From positions 1 through 47,519 of the forward strand of contig JAOUMJ010000021.1 of assembly GCA_029881495.1 (NCBI GenBank): DNA of 47,519 bases. Reading direction: 5' to 3'. This DNA is from Nitrospinota bacterium. Its GTDB lineage: Bacteria; Nitrospinota_A; UBA7883; JACRGQ01. A program made the position numbers and the translations under genes. Below are positions 16,247-25,278 of the stretch, piece after piece (within the stretch, counting starts at the first letter, position 1; each line of letters opens with the position of its first letter). The notes under the pieces were generated by a model. It did not search any database, had not been told where the DNA came from, and worked only from the letters and a program-made list of their open reading frames with translations.

Positions 16247-16965
16247 TGAGTTACGCTACCCGCCAATCTTGTTGACAGGTTGCCTGCACCTTTCATCATG
16301 AAAGCCTTTGAGCTCTCCCAGGGAGTATCAAGATCGAGAAACGGCATGAAATAAAAAAGGTAATTAAGCGCGTTCTGGGCCGGCCTGGAGGCCAGCTCAG
16401 CCTTTACTTGCACATAATACTTCCCTTTGGAGGAGTAATTCCCGGTCTTGCCGATATAAACGTTCCGAACATTATCCATCCACATCTCAAGGGCAAAGAT
16501 GTCCTTGAACACATGATACTGACCGGTCTTATCCCACATCGCGGTCGGCTTTTCGGAAAAAGGCGATTTGGAGGTCATATCCATCATGGCTGACAGCTTT
16601 TTTTCAAATTCAACGGGATTCGGCGCTTTTTCCGATACCACTTCAAAACCGTTAAACTCTTTCGTAAATGAGTTGTACTTTACGATTTTGTGGATCCTGA
16701 GGCTTTTCTCGTTTTTATCCCAGAACAGCATGCGGGATTTCTTCAAGTTGATGTTGTATGAAAAACAAACCGGCATTCCGGAGATCAGGGCCTCTTTTAC
16801 ACTCTTGCTGAACGCACCATCAAGGTTGGCAGAAACGAAGAGCCTCTCAAAGCGCTCCTTTACATTGATATTTACTATCTGGGGTTTGGAAGCATTCGCA
16901 ATTCCTGGCAAAGCTGTAACTGATATTGCCAATAATATCAAAAAGATACGGATAACCCCTCTCAA
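16243..16965 (-). CDS. DUF4390 family exported protein
   Basis: This 240-residue protein has an N-terminal signal peptide (hydrophobic core IRIFLILLAISVTALPGIANA). The mature part resembles DUF4390, with ISGMPVCFSYNINLKKSRMLFW and YYVQVKAELASRP as recognisable features. Function of the family is unknown. It is commonly found next to NtrY kinases, and here it overlaps ntrY by four bases (ATGA). The start is a TTG at 16965, preceded at suitable distance by AGAGGAAAG; no ATG would preserve the signal peptide. It may be a periplasmic or outer-membrane partner of the sensor, which is inference from context only. Confidence 0.8.
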   Translation of the reverse strand: MRGVIRIFLILLAISVTALPGIANASKPQIVNINVKERFERLFVSANLDGAFSKSVKEALISGMPVCFSYNINLKKSRMLFWDKNEKSLRIHKIVKYNSFTKEFNGFEVVSEKAPNPVEFEKKLSAMMDMTSKSPFSEKPTAMWDKTGQYHVFKDIFALEMWMDNVRNVYIGKTGNYSSKGKYYVQVKAELASRPAQNALNYLFYFMPFLDLDTPWESSKAFMMKGAGNLSTRLAGSVTQ

Positions 16966-17100
16966 AATGCTTTCCTCTCAAAGTGTATAACGTGCAATAT
17001 TTTATAGACAGTGCAATATTACAACTTTTAGCCTTGAAAATCAAGATGTTGGAGGCGGGAAACTTTATTGAATATTGAATACGCCTTTATCCAGGTTTAA

Positions 17101-17583
17101 TTAGAGGTAACGTTCCAGACTGCTTGTAACCGATGCGATCATCCTGGGAAAAGCCTCCGCTCCATCTACGGAACCTCCGAAAGCCTGAGAAATCACCTCG
17201 GAAGATACAAAACCTTTTGAGGTTTTGGAAACAGCCTTAAAATAGGAAATGAACTCCTGCTTGTTTTCCTGGCTCAAGTTGGCAAACCGGTCAGAAACAA
17301 ACGAATCCAAAGGGGTGCCTGCAATGGAATTAAGGCTCGAAACCGACGCGCTTTCACCCATCTGCGGAATAGTGTCGAGAATCGCCTTTTTCAATTCATC
17401 CATGAGCGATTTTGCCGTATCGGAAAGTGCGCTAAGACCCCCGGAAGAGGAGATATCCACTTTGTCCATATGAGAAGACTTTGCACCCTCTGCGGCTTTC
17501 TTCAGTCCGGATGGAACTTTTGCGGTTCCGGTCTTGCCGGCGTTTGTAATTCCCAGTACTCCATAAATAGAATTAATTTCCAT
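17101..17583 (-). CDS. Unrecognised Ser/Ala-rich small protein
   Basis: This 160-residue protein starts MEINSIYGVLGITNAGKTG and contains HMDKVDISSSGG, followed by a helical C-terminal half (LSQENKQEFISYFKAVSK). The ATG at 17583 is preferred over one at 17592 because AAAGGA lies about 8 bases before it, while the upstream ATG overlaps that site. There is no signal peptide or membrane helix. The short N-terminal pattern with a DKVDIS segment faintly recalls FlgM-like or flagellar-associated small proteins, but this is not enough to name it. It is a separate unit between the DUF4390 gene and glgC. Confidence 0.65.
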   Translation of the reverse strand: MEINSIYGVLGITNAGKTGTAKVPSGLKKAAEGAKSSHMDKVDISSSGGLSALSDTAKSLMDELKKAILDTIPQMGESASVSSLNSIAGTPLDSFVSDRFANLSQENKQEFISYFKAVSKTSKGFVSSEVISQAFGGSVDGAEAFPRMIASVTSSLERYL

Positions 17584-17745
17584 ATGTAACATCCTTTACA
17601 AACATCTTATCGGAATACCCTACTAACACATTAACATTTTCCCACTCCCGGTAAAATATGCAAAATTTTACCTCTATTTAAGATATTACTATCCATAAAT
17701 GCTCTATACTATATACAGACATAATGTTTTCGATGAGAGGGTCCC

Positions 17746-18960
17746 GTGCAAGTACTTGCGATGATTCTGGCAGGCGGACAGGGAGAGAGACTCAAACCGC
17801 TTACAAACGACAGAGCAAAGCCTGCCGTCCCTTTTGGAGGGCGGTACCGCATCATTGACTTCGTTCTAAGCAACTTCATAAACTCCAATATATTCAAGAT
17901 AAAGATACTGACCCAGTTCAAATCCGACTCGCTGAACAAACATCTGGCAAGCGGATGGCAGCTCTCCCCTCGTTTCGGCCTTTACATAGACCCCGTGCCT
18001 GCACAGATGCGAACTGGCAACAATTGGTACCGCGGTACGGCTGACGCAATATACCAAAACCTGAACCTTATCTACGATGAAAACCCGGATTACGTCTTCA
18101 TTTTCGGAGGAGATCACATTTACAGAATGGATGTTCGCCAGATGCTGACTTTTCATATCGCAAACGAAGCGGACCTTACGATTGCCGCTATTCCCAAACC
18201 GGTAGAACTTGCCCGCTCATACGGTGTACTGGAGGTGGATAACAACTGGAAGATTATCGGCTTTCAGGAAAAACCGGAAAACCCGGTGGAGATACCGGGA
18301 AATCCGGGGATGGCCCTTGTCTCAATGGGGAATTACATCTTCAACAGGGAAAGCCTGATCGAGTGGGTAACCGTAGATGCGGAGAAGGAGACCGCGCACG
18401 ATTTTGGAAAAAACATCATTACCTCAAACTATAAAAACAATGCCGTGTATGCGTACGATTTCTCCCAAAACTCGATTCCGGGATTTGAAGACAAGGAGAG
18501 AGGATACTGGCACGATGTAGGCAATCTTGATGAATATTACGCGGCATCCATGGAACTTGTAGACGTCACACCGGTTATAAATCTCTACAATGAAAACTGG
18601 CCTGTATATACATTCAACCCGCCTCACCCGCCGGCAAAATTTGTGTTCGCGGACAAGGATAGAATGGGTATCGCCACCGATTCGGTGGTTTCCGAAGGCT
18701 GCATTATTTCAGGAGGGAGGGTAAACAGATGCGTTCTCTCCCCTACTGTAAGGATCAATTCCTATACGCTGGTGGAAGACTCAGTCCTGATGGAGGGGGT
18801 CAATGTCGGACGACATTGCAAGATCCGGAAGACAATTATCGACAAATTCGTGACCATACCCCCAAACACTGATATCGGATACAATTTGGACGAAGACAGG
18901 AGACGTTTTTTTGTTACGGATTCCGGCATTGTCGTGATCTCGAAAAAAGCCGTGCTTTAA
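17746..18960 (+). CDS. glgC: Glucose-1-phosphate adenylyltransferase (ADP-glucose pyrophosphorylase)
   Basis: This enzyme makes ADP-glucose from glucose-1-phosphate and ATP, the committing step of glycogen synthesis. The 404 residues include the nucleotide-binding loop [35 protein letters not shown], the [11 protein letters not shown] motif, [10 protein letters not shown], and a left-handed beta-helix C-terminus with repeated hexapeptides ending in [14 protein letters not shown]. It starts with GTG at 17746 after GAGAGGG. It is followed 59 bases later by a GH57 enzyme, forming an alpha-glucan pair. Glycogen synthase and branching enzyme genes are not in the window. Confidence 0.96.
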   Translation: MQVLAMILAGGQGERLKPLTNDRAKPAVPFGGRYRIIDFVLSNFINSNIFKIKILTQFKSDSLNKHLASGWQLSPRFGLYIDPVPAQMRTGNNWYRGTADAIYQNLNLIYDENPDYVFIFGGDHIYRMDVRQMLTFHIANEADLTIAAIPKPVELARSYGVLEVDNNWKIIGFQEKPENPVEIPGNPGMALVSMGNYIFNRESLIEWVTVDAEKETAHDFGKNIITSNYKNNAVYAYDFSQNSIPGFEDKERGYWHDVGNLDEYYAASMELVDVTPVINLYNENWPVYTFNPPHPPAKFVFADKDRMGIATDSVVSEGCIISGGRVNRCVLSPTVRINSYTLVEDSVLMEGVNVGRHCKIRKTIIDKFVTIPPNTDIGYNLDEDRRRFFVTDSGIVVISKKAVL

Positions 18961-19019
18961 CTTCGCCTTTAAAGCGTTTTCCAGCATAGTGACGCATTAT
19001 TTGGAAATATAGAATATCA

Positions 19020-21161
19020 ATGAACAAAATTTACTTCCTCTTTGGCCTGCATAACCACCAGCCGGTCGGAAATTTTGAGCATGTATTCGAAGAAGCCTTC
19101 GAAAAATGCTACTCCCCCCTGCTGGACACCCTTAACCGTTTCCCCTCAGTGCGCCTCTCACTCCATCATTCAGGCCCTCTGCTCGAATGGATCGAAAAAA
19201 ACCGTCCGGAATATCTCGACAGGATGAAGGAGATGGTCTCCGCCAACAGGGTGGAGATCCTCGGCGGAGGTTTTTACGAGCCGATCCTCTCCTCCCTTCC
19301 GGTTCGGGATGCTGTGGGACAGTTGGAAATGATGAACGACTGGGTTGAAAAACATTTCGGCAAAAGGCCGCGGGGCGCGTGGCTGGCGGAAAGAATTTGG
19401 GATCCGTCCCTTCCGGAGGTTCTATACCGCGCAGGCATCGAATTCACACTGCTCGATGATACCCACTTCTATTATGCGGGCCTGACGGAAAATGACATGA
19501 ACGGATATTACATCACCGAAAAACATGGCTTCACCACCGCCATCTTCCCAATCGACAAATTCCTGCGCTACTCGATCCCGTTCAAGGAGCCGGTAGAAAC
19601 AATCAATTATTTCAAGAGTTCAAAGGAAAAGCATGGAACCACCGCAATTACCTATGGCGACGACGGCGAAAAGTTCGGACTCTGGCCGGAAACGTACGAC
19701 TGGGTATACACGCGCAAATGGCTTGAGCGCTTTCTTGAAACAATAACTGCCAATCATGATGATGTTGAGACCATCTTCTACTCGGAATATATCGACCGTT
19801 TCCCGGCAAAAGGAAAAATATACCTCCCGCCCGCTTCATACGAGGAGATGATGCACTGGACACTCGCCCCAAAAACCGCGAACCGGTACTCAAAGATCCT
19901 CGAAGAGCTGAAAATGGAAAACAAAAGGGAGCAGTACATGCCATTCCTGCGGGGAGGGCTTTGGGACAACTTCATGGTCAAATACGATGAAGCAAACATC
20001 CTTCACAAAAAAATGCTCTACGTTTCCGAACGTGCGAAAAAGGCCTCTTCCATGCTAAAGGGGAAAGCAAGAATATCCGCCATCAACGCCCCTCTCTACA
20101 GGGGGCAGTGCAATTGCCCCTACTGGCACGGCCTGTTCGGAGGCCTCTATCTGAGCAACCTCCGCCACGCCGTACACACTAATCTCATCGACTCCCTCAA
20201 TGAGGCTGGCAAGGTATTGCATAAAACCAAAACATGGGTTGAAGTGCAAACCGCCGACTACTTCAAGATGAAGGACGAAAATATAATCGCGGAAACAGGC
20301 GATATCTTCACAGTTATCGATCCATCTTACGGCGGAAGCCTCGTGGAACTCGATTTTAAACCCTCCTCCTTCAACCTCAGCAACGTCCTCGCTCGCAGGG
20401 AAGAGGAGTACCACCAGAAGATAATCGATTCCGTAAACCAAAAGGCCGCTGGCGAAAAGGAGATTCTCTCCATCCACGACAGAATTCACATGAAGGAAGA
20501 GGGACTCGACAAAAAACTCGTTATCGACCGCTACCTTCGCCGCTCCTTCATCGACCACTTCCACGACTACATGCCGACGATCAACGACTTTTGGCAGATG
20601 ACAACAAAGGAACAGTCTGATTTTACGAAAGGGCGATACGGCATAGTTTCCGCCAGCACGAAAAAAGAGAAAGGGATTATCGCTCTGGAACGAAACGGTA
20701 TCTTTACAACACACGAGAGCGGACACAAGGTTTCGGTAAATAAAACATTTTCCATAAACTCAAAAAAACCGGAAATTGCCTGCACATACACAATTTCAAA
20801 TACCGGAGCGCAGAGGCTCCATTTCGTCTTCGGTGTCGAATGGAACTTCACGCTCCTCGCCGCCGACGCACCGGACAGATACGTTACTATCCTGGGGCAT
20901 AAACATCTCATGAATTCAGAGGGACAGACCGACAAGGTGGACGAATGGTCTATGACCGACGAATATTTCAAATTCACCGCCGAATTTTCCGCCGAAAAGC
21001 CCGTGACGCTCCTCCGCTATCCGATAGAAACCGTTTCGCAATCAGAAGGGGGCTTTGAATCGAATTACCAGGGGACATGCTTCATGGCCCTTGAATGGGT
21101 ATCGATCGCCCCCGGTGCCTCTCTTGAGCGCACATACACCATTAGATTAAAATCGCTCTAA
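19020..21161 (+). CDS. GH57 alpha-glucan enzyme (4-alpha-glucanotransferase/alpha-amylase type)
   Basis: This 713-residue protein matches glycoside hydrolase family 57 of the Thermococcus 4-alpha-glucanotransferase type, which acts on alpha-1,4-glucans. Motifs in order: LHNHQPVGN (residues 10-18), EILGGGFYEPIL, the nucleophile region AWLAERIWDP with Glu124 (the equivalent of the known Glu123), DDTHFYYAG, and the acid residue in TYGDDGEKFGLWP. The C-terminal half (about 400-713) is beta-rich and corresponds to the DUF1926-like domain of these enzymes. No signal peptide is present, so it is cytoplasmic. It sits next to glgC and probably remodels or degrades glycogen. Hydrolase versus transferase activity cannot be decided from sequence. 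Confidence 0.92.
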   Translation: MNKIYFLFGLHNHQPVGNFEHVFEEAFEKCYSPLLDTLNRFPSVRLSLHHSGPLLEWIEKNRPEYLDRMKEMVSANRVEILGGGFYEPILSSLPVRDAVGQLEMMNDWVEKHFGKRPRGAWLAERIWDPSLPEVLYRAGIEFTLLDDTHFYYAGLTENDMNGYYITEKHGFTTAIFPIDKFLRYSIPFKEPVETINYFKSSKEKHGTTAITYGDDGEKFGLWPETYDWVYTRKWLERFLETITANHDDVETIFYSEYIDRFPAKGKIYLPPASYEEMMHWTLAPKTANRYSKILEELKMENKREQYMPFLRGGLWDNFMVKYDEANILHKKMLYVSERAKKASSMLKGKARISAINAPLYRGQCNCPYWHGLFGGLYLSNLRHAVHTNLIDSLNEAGKVLHKTKTWVEVQTADYFKMKDENIIAETGDIFTVIDPSYGGSLVELDFKPSSFNLSNVLARREEEYHQKIIDSVNQKAAGEKEILSIHDRIHMKEEGLDKKLVIDRYLRRSFIDHFHDYMPTINDFWQMTTKEQSDFTKGRYGIVSASTKKEKGIIALERNGIFTTHESGHKVSVNKTFSINSKKPEIACTYTISNTGAQRLHFVFGVEWNFTLLAADAPDRYVTILGHKHLMNSEGQTDKVDEWSMTDEYFKFTAEFSAEKPVTLLRYPIETVSQSEGGFESNYQGTCFMALEWVSIAPGASLERTYTIRLKSL

Positions 21162-21204
21162 TATCAGTGACGTGCTGGGAAATTCCTATTAAAATACACC
21201 CATT

Positions 21205-22512
21205 GTGAAAATACTTGATACAGGTTCGGCGGATTTCAACAAACAGTTCGCCCCGCTGGAGAACCGTTTCGATGGCGGGAGCGCGGGGAAGGAAATTACC
21301 GCCACCGTTGAAAGGATAATCGCCGATATCCGCAACCGCGGCGACGAAGCCCTTTTTGAATACACTCAAAAATTCGACGGCGTACGCCTCACGGCTGAAT
21401 CGGTAAAAGTTCCCGCTGGAACCATGAAGAAAGCGGGCGATTCCCTCCCGCCGAAACTTAAAAGCGCGATAAAAACCGCTTTCGATAACGTGAAAAAATT
21501 CCACAAACGGCAGGTCGAAAAAAGCTGGATGGTGAAAACGGGGCGCTCATCGAAAATCGGCCAGGCTATCCGCCCGATGGATCGTGTCGGGCTATACGTT
21601 CCGGGAGGGACGGCTGCCTACCCATCGTCGGTGATCATGAACGCTGTACCCGCACTCGTAGCCGGGGTAAAGGAGATTGTCGTCTCCTCCCCCCCTTCGC
21701 CGGAAGGAAAAATAAACCCCGCGGTGCTCTTCTCCGCCTCTCTCTGCGGAATAAAGGAGTTCTACACCATCGGAGGCGCCCAGGCTGTCGCCGCCTTGGC
21801 TTACGGCACAAAGAGCATCAAGAAGGTAGACAAGATAACCGGCCCCGGAAACGCCTGGGTTGCCGAAGCGAAAAGACAGGTATTTGGACAGGTCGATATC
21901 GATATGGTCGCCGGGCCGAGCGAGATATGCGTCATAGCCGATGATTCGGCAAATCCGGCGTGGGTGGCGGCGGACCTCCTCTCCCAGGCGGAACACGACC
22001 CCCTTTCATGGACGATCCTCGTCTCAACCTCAGACGCGCTCATCGCCAAAGTCTCCGCCGAAGTGGAAAAACAGGTTGAGGGGCTGAAACGAAAGGATAT
22101 CGCAAGGAAATCGCTTGCCGGGAGATCGTACGCCGTAAAGGTGAAATCTTTGACTGAAGCTGTCGACATCGCCAACAGATTCGCCTCTGAACACCTTGAG
22201 CTTTACTGCAAAGGGGCGTCGAAACTTGCCAAACAGATAAAACATGCCGGGGCGATTTTCATCGGCGGTTACTCCCCTGAGGTGCTGGGGGATTACATGG
22301 CGGGACCTAACCATATCCTCCCTACCGCGGGGTCGGCAAGGTTCTTCTCCCCGCTGGGCGCGTACGATTTCGTTAAGAAGTCGTCAATCATCGAATATTC
22401 AAAGGAAGATTTCCTGAAGATAGCCGATGAGGTGGCCCTCTTTGCGGAATCCGAAGGGCTGGAGGGGCATGCTAAATCGGCAAAGATAAGGAGCACCGGG
22501 AAAGCAAAATAA
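21205..22512 (+). CDS. hisD: Histidinol dehydrogenase
   Basis: This zinc enzyme oxidises histidinol to histidine in two NAD-dependent steps. Its 435 residues show VGLYVPGGTAAYPSSV, the TIGGAQAVAALAYGT motif, GPGNAWVAEAK, DMVAGPSEI, LLSQAEHDP, the catalytic region FASEHLEL (Glu-His) and the C-terminal GPNHILPTAG. It starts with GTG at 21205 giving MKIL; no good ribosome binding site is visible. No other his gene is nearby. A 14-bp hairpin at 22518-22547 separates it from the convergent lipoprotein gene. Confidence 0.96.
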   Translation: MKILDTGSADFNKQFAPLENRFDGGSAGKEITATVERIIADIRNRGDEALFEYTQKFDGVRLTAESVKVPAGTMKKAGDSLPPKLKSAIKTAFDNVKKFHKRQVEKSWMVKTGRSSKIGQAIRPMDRVGLYVPGGTAAYPSSVIMNAVPALVAGVKEIVVSSPPSPEGKINPAVLFSASLCGIKEFYTIGGAQAVAALAYGTKSIKKVDKITGPGNAWVAEAKRQVFGQVDIDMVAGPSEICVIADDSANPAWVAADLLSQAEHDPLSWTILVSTSDALIAKVSAEVEKQVEGLKRKDIARKSLAGRSYAVKVKSLTEAVDIANRFASEHLELYCKGASKLAKQIKHAGAIFIGGYSPEVLGDYMAGPNHILPTAGSARFFSPLGAYDFVKKSSIIEYSKEDFLKIADEVALFAESEGLEGHAKSAKIRSTGKAK

Positions 22513-22517
22513 AGCGC

Positions 22518-22547
22518 GGCCAAGGGCGGCAGATGCCGTCCCTGGCC
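22518..22547. terminator. Hairpin between convergent hisD and lipoprotein genes
   Basis: A 14-bp stem GGCCAAGGGCGGCA / TGCCGTCCCTGGCC has one mismatch, one G-T pair and a 2-base loop. On the minus strand it is followed by T-rich bases; on the plus strand it is not. It probably ends transcription from the lipoprotein gene and perhaps both ways. Confidence 0.55.
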
Positions 22548-22561
22548 TGATAAAGCTCCCC

Positions 22562-23818
22562 CTACTTGTTCGATACCATTAAAGCGCCGTCTATACCACA
22601 GAGCTTCCTGTCACCTTTTACAGGTTCGTCGTGGCAGGAGTTGCATACGCTTGTCGGCTCGCCAATTGTCTTGCCGGAAGCTATGCTGAGGAGCTGCAGA
22701 CCACCATCCTCAACCGCCCCGTCGCTGTCGCGATACCTGAGCGAAAGAATGGCGTATTTGCCGTCGGGCGTTGACATAACTCCGTGGTTTTCAACGGCAA
22801 CCTTGGAGCCGCCTATCTCCTCGGTGTTGACTATCGGTTCTGCCTTAAGATCCTTCGCGTTGAAGGCGACAAAGCGATCTACGCCAGCTTGGAAGATCAT
22901 CTTGCCGTCGGGCGTCCAGTCCGACCTGAATGCCATCGAGCCACCGGATGGGGTTACTCCCGAAAGCGAACCGGATGAAATTATGCTTCCGCTGTTTACA
23001 TTGCCGGAAACAACATCATCCATTTTCAGCAAATAGGTATCCCACGCGCCAATCTGATCCCCCTTTTTCCCGCCGCCACCTTCGGTTCTGCAAACGGCTA
23101 CATAGAGGGTTTTCCCGTCAGGACTGCTGCTGCCATGCGAAAAGATGTAGTTATCGTCGCTACCGCGAAAATCCTTGATCATCGTCCTCTTGAAATCCTT
23201 CCCGGACATCAGATCCATGCCGTTAACCATTTTGGTTTTCGGGATGGCGTCGATGTAGGCCGGATGACTCATGGTAAGAGGAACGTGATATTCCGCGGTC
23301 TGCCCCGAACCGCAGTAGATGATCCCTATTTTCGCTTCGGGATCCTCCTTGTTCACGTCTACGGTAACATCCACTCTGGAGTTGTCGGCAAGATTGATGT
23401 ACCCTGCGTGCGCCTTGCCGTTATTCTTCCCCTCGGTGCCATCAGCAACAATTGTGGAGTAAAAGAGCTTGGTGTTGTCGGGGCTCAAACGCACATCGTG
23501 CAAAACATGTGTCTTATTCGGTGCGAGCGCCTCTCCCTTCTTTTGCTGAATTGACGCGTCTGAAACCAGTATCCTTTTCAGTTTGGTCACCGTGATGGGA
23601 TTCATCGTATTGGATGGGTCTATGACCACAGAAGCCTTGGCAATATGCCCGCCGTTTGTGCCCGCTATATAGATGGTGCCCGAATATACGCTGTTCTCCG
23701 CGGCCGGACCGGAACTCGCGCAACCGCCAAGCAGAAGAGAAGCGAAGAGTGCAAATGAAATGGCCAGCGAGCCAGGAAGAAACCATCTCAATTGCGTTTT
23801 GGATTTGGAATGAATCAT
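22562..23818 (-). CDS. Lipoprotein, probable beta-propeller with a heme-c motif
   Basis: The preferred start is ATG at 23818 with AAGGAGGGC just upstream, giving 418 residues; an upstream frame extension to 23875 lacks such a site. The N-terminus is a lipoprotein signal with lipobox LLGGC (Cys33). The body has repeated blade-like elements with SPDNTKLFYS, SPDGKTLYVAV, TPDGKMIFQAG and TPDGKYAILSL, typical of beta-propellers of the YVTN/WD40-like type. Near the C-terminus CNSCHD supplies a CxxCH heme-c attachment motif. A periplasmic electron-transfer or ligand-binding role is possible; I do not recognise a named family. Confidence 0.8.
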   Translation of the reverse strand: MIHSKSKTQLRWFLPGSLAISFALFASLLLGGCASSGPAAENSVYSGTIYIAGTNGGHIAKASVVIDPSNTMNPITVTKLKRILVSDASIQQKKGEALAPNKTHVLHDVRLSPDNTKLFYSTIVADGTEGKNNGKAHAGYINLADNSRVDVTVDVNKEDPEAKIGIIYCGSGQTAEYHVPLTMSHPAYIDAIPKTKMVNGMDLMSGKDFKRTMIKDFRGSDDNYIFSHGSSSPDGKTLYVAVCRTEGGGGKKGDQIGAWDTYLLKMDDVVSGNVNSGSIISSGSLSGVTPSGGSMAFRSDWTPDGKMIFQAGVDRFVAFNAKDLKAEPIVNTEEIGGSKVAVENHGVMSTPDGKYAILSLRYRDSDGAVEDGGLQLLSIASGKTIGEPTSVCNSCHDEPVKGDRKLCGIDGALMVSNK

Positions 23819-24175
23819 AAAATGCCCTCCTTGACTGAAAACGACAATTAATTTGAAGAAAATCTGTCCAGTCAATATTCCTATGTATAAAACTACGCCT
23901 TATTAACCAAATACTCAATATAAAAATTCCTCTTACCATGCAGGTGCAAAACCATCGGCATGTACGCATGGCTAGTATATCTAATTGATATATTTGCCTT
24001 TATGCCGCCGGTTAGCTATCGAAAATGAGGCAAGTTAAGGTGCGCCTACCTATCCAATCCCCCGCTTGCTCCCGAATATGTTGTATTTGCGACCCTATTA
24101 TGGTAAAAGTTCGTTCTTTAACATAACTTTGCTCCGTCGCCTGTCGGCGGGGCTATAACCAAAAAGGAGTGGAAA
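23819..24175. other. Divergent intergenic region before rpsF
   Basis: This stretch lies between the minus-strand lipoprotein gene and rpsF and must hold both promoters. No credible gene is seen. Bases 24131-24150 (CCGTCGCCTGTCGGCGGGG region) can form a short GC hairpin just before the rpsF ribosome binding site. Leaders of rpsF in other bacteria carry an S6:S18-binding hairpin with a CCG element, so this is a candidate for that autoregulatory site; the match is loose. Confidence 0.35.
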
Positions 24176-24532
24176 TTGCCCAATAAACAGTACGAGATGG
24201 TCTTTATCACAGACCCCGAAAAATCGGAAGATCAGCAAAAAGAGATAACGGAATCTATCAAGAACCACATCACAAATGCCGGCGGCAACGTCGAAACCGT
24301 TGAGCAATGGGGTAAAAAAAGGCTCGCGTATACCGTTAAAAAACAGCGGTATGGCTACTACACACTGTTTCACTTCACAGCCGAGGCGAATACCATCGCA
24401 GAGCTTGAGCTTTCACTGAAACATAATGAATCCATCCTCAAATGGATCATGCTCAACCGCCACCCTCAGTCGGTAACGAAACCGCCTGTAGGCGAAACGG
24501 TTTCACAATCGTATTACGATAACGATAGATAG
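24176..24532 (+). CDS. rpsF: 30S ribosomal protein S6
   Basis: S6 binds with S18 to the 30S platform. The 118 residues show YEMVFITDP at the start, GGNVETVEQWGKKRLAY (matching the family's W-G-x-R-x-L-A-Y) and YGYYTLFHF. The start is TTG at 24176, with AAAAAGGAGTGG eight or so bases upstream. It heads the rpsF-ssb-rpsR-DUF2232-rplI operon. A C-terminal extension after VTKPPVGE is ordinary for the family. Confidence 0.96.
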   Translation: MPNKQYEMVFITDPEKSEDQQKEITESIKNHITNAGGNVETVEQWGKKRLAYTVKKQRYGYYTLFHFTAEANTIAELELSLKHNESILKWIMLNRHPQSVTKPPVGETVSQSYYDNDR

Positions 24533-24541
24533 GAATCAATT

Positions 24542-24952
24542 ATGGCGAGCCTCAACAAGGTTTTTCTGATAGGCAACCTGACGCGCGATCCGGAACTGCG
24601 GTATATCCCTTCGGGACAGGCCGTAGCCACGCTTGGATTGGCCGTAAACAACAGATACGGCAAGGGTGAGGATCAGAAGGACGACGTTCTGTTCATCGAT
24701 GTTACCGTTTGGGCCAAATCCGCCGAAAACTGCGCGGAGTACCTTAGCAAGGGTAGCCCTGTATTTATCGAGGGGCGGCTGAAATTCAGAACATGGGAAC
24801 AGGACGGGCAGAAGAGGTCAAAGATAGACGTAACCGCCACTTCGGTACAGTTTCTGCCACAGGGTGGCAAACAGGGTGGCAGTGGCAAAACAAACAACGC
24901 CGAGGGGTATGATGACGCACCCCCGGTAGACGATGATGATGTTCCCTTTTAA
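24542..24952 (+). CDS. ssb: Single-stranded DNA-binding protein
   Basis: SSB coats single-stranded DNA in replication and repair. The OB fold covers about residues 1-108: MASLNKVFLIGNLTRDPELRY, then VTVWAKSAENCAEYLSKGS and the VFIEGRLKFRTWEQDGQKRSK pattern. A flexible Gly/Gln/Asn tail ends in the acidic DDDDVPF, the expected partner-binding C-terminal tip. It is placed between rpsF and rpsR, the common bacterial arrangement. Confidence 0.97.
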   Translation: MASLNKVFLIGNLTRDPELRYIPSGQAVATLGLAVNNRYGKGEDQKDDVLFIDVTVWAKSAENCAEYLSKGSPVFIEGRLKFRTWEQDGQKRSKIDVTATSVQFLPQGGKQGGSGKTNNAEGYDDAPPVDDDDVPF

Positions 24953-24977
24953 CCAGGGATGATTTTGGAGAAATAAA

Positions 24978-25229
24978 ATGGCAAGACCGGTAATGAAGAA
25001 AAAGAGAAAAAAAGTATTCCTGCAGAAAAAAACATGCCGCTTCTGTGCGGATAAAATAACCTATATCGACTACAAGGATGTAAAAACATTGCGCACGCTG
25101 ACAACCGAACGCGGAAAGGTCATTCCGGGACGCGTATCGGGGAACTGCGCAAAACACCAGAGGGCGGTTACAAGAGCTATCAAGATCGCCCGAAACATAG
25201 CCCTTTTACCCTTTACCATAGAGTTATAG
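24978..25229 (+). CDS. rpsR: 30S ribosomal protein S18
   Basis: This 83-residue basic protein shows the S18 features: [33 protein letters not shown] (in overlapping parts) and [24 protein letters not shown] at the C-terminus. It has four cysteines, two as CRFC, of the zinc-ribbon type seen in many S18 proteins. GGAG precedes the ATG. It works with S6 in 30S platform assembly and is third in the rpsF operon. Confidence 0.97.
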   Translation: MARPVMKKKRKKVFLQKKTCRFCADKITYIDYKDVKTLRTLTTERGKVIPGRVSGNCAKHQRAVTRAIKIARNIALLPFTIEL

Positions 25230-25278
25230 GGCGCTTCCCCCTGCTAGGGAAGTACCTGATGGAAACGGTGGAGATACT

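Noticed and set aside
20055-20726. 223-codon minus-strand ORF inside the GH57 gene
   Set aside because: It is a long antisense shadow of a strongly conserved gene; no family features are seen.
23819-23875. Upstream extension of the lipoprotein gene to 23875
   Set aside because: The ATG at 23818 has an AAGGAGG site and gives a normal lipoprotein signal; the extension would place extra residues before it.
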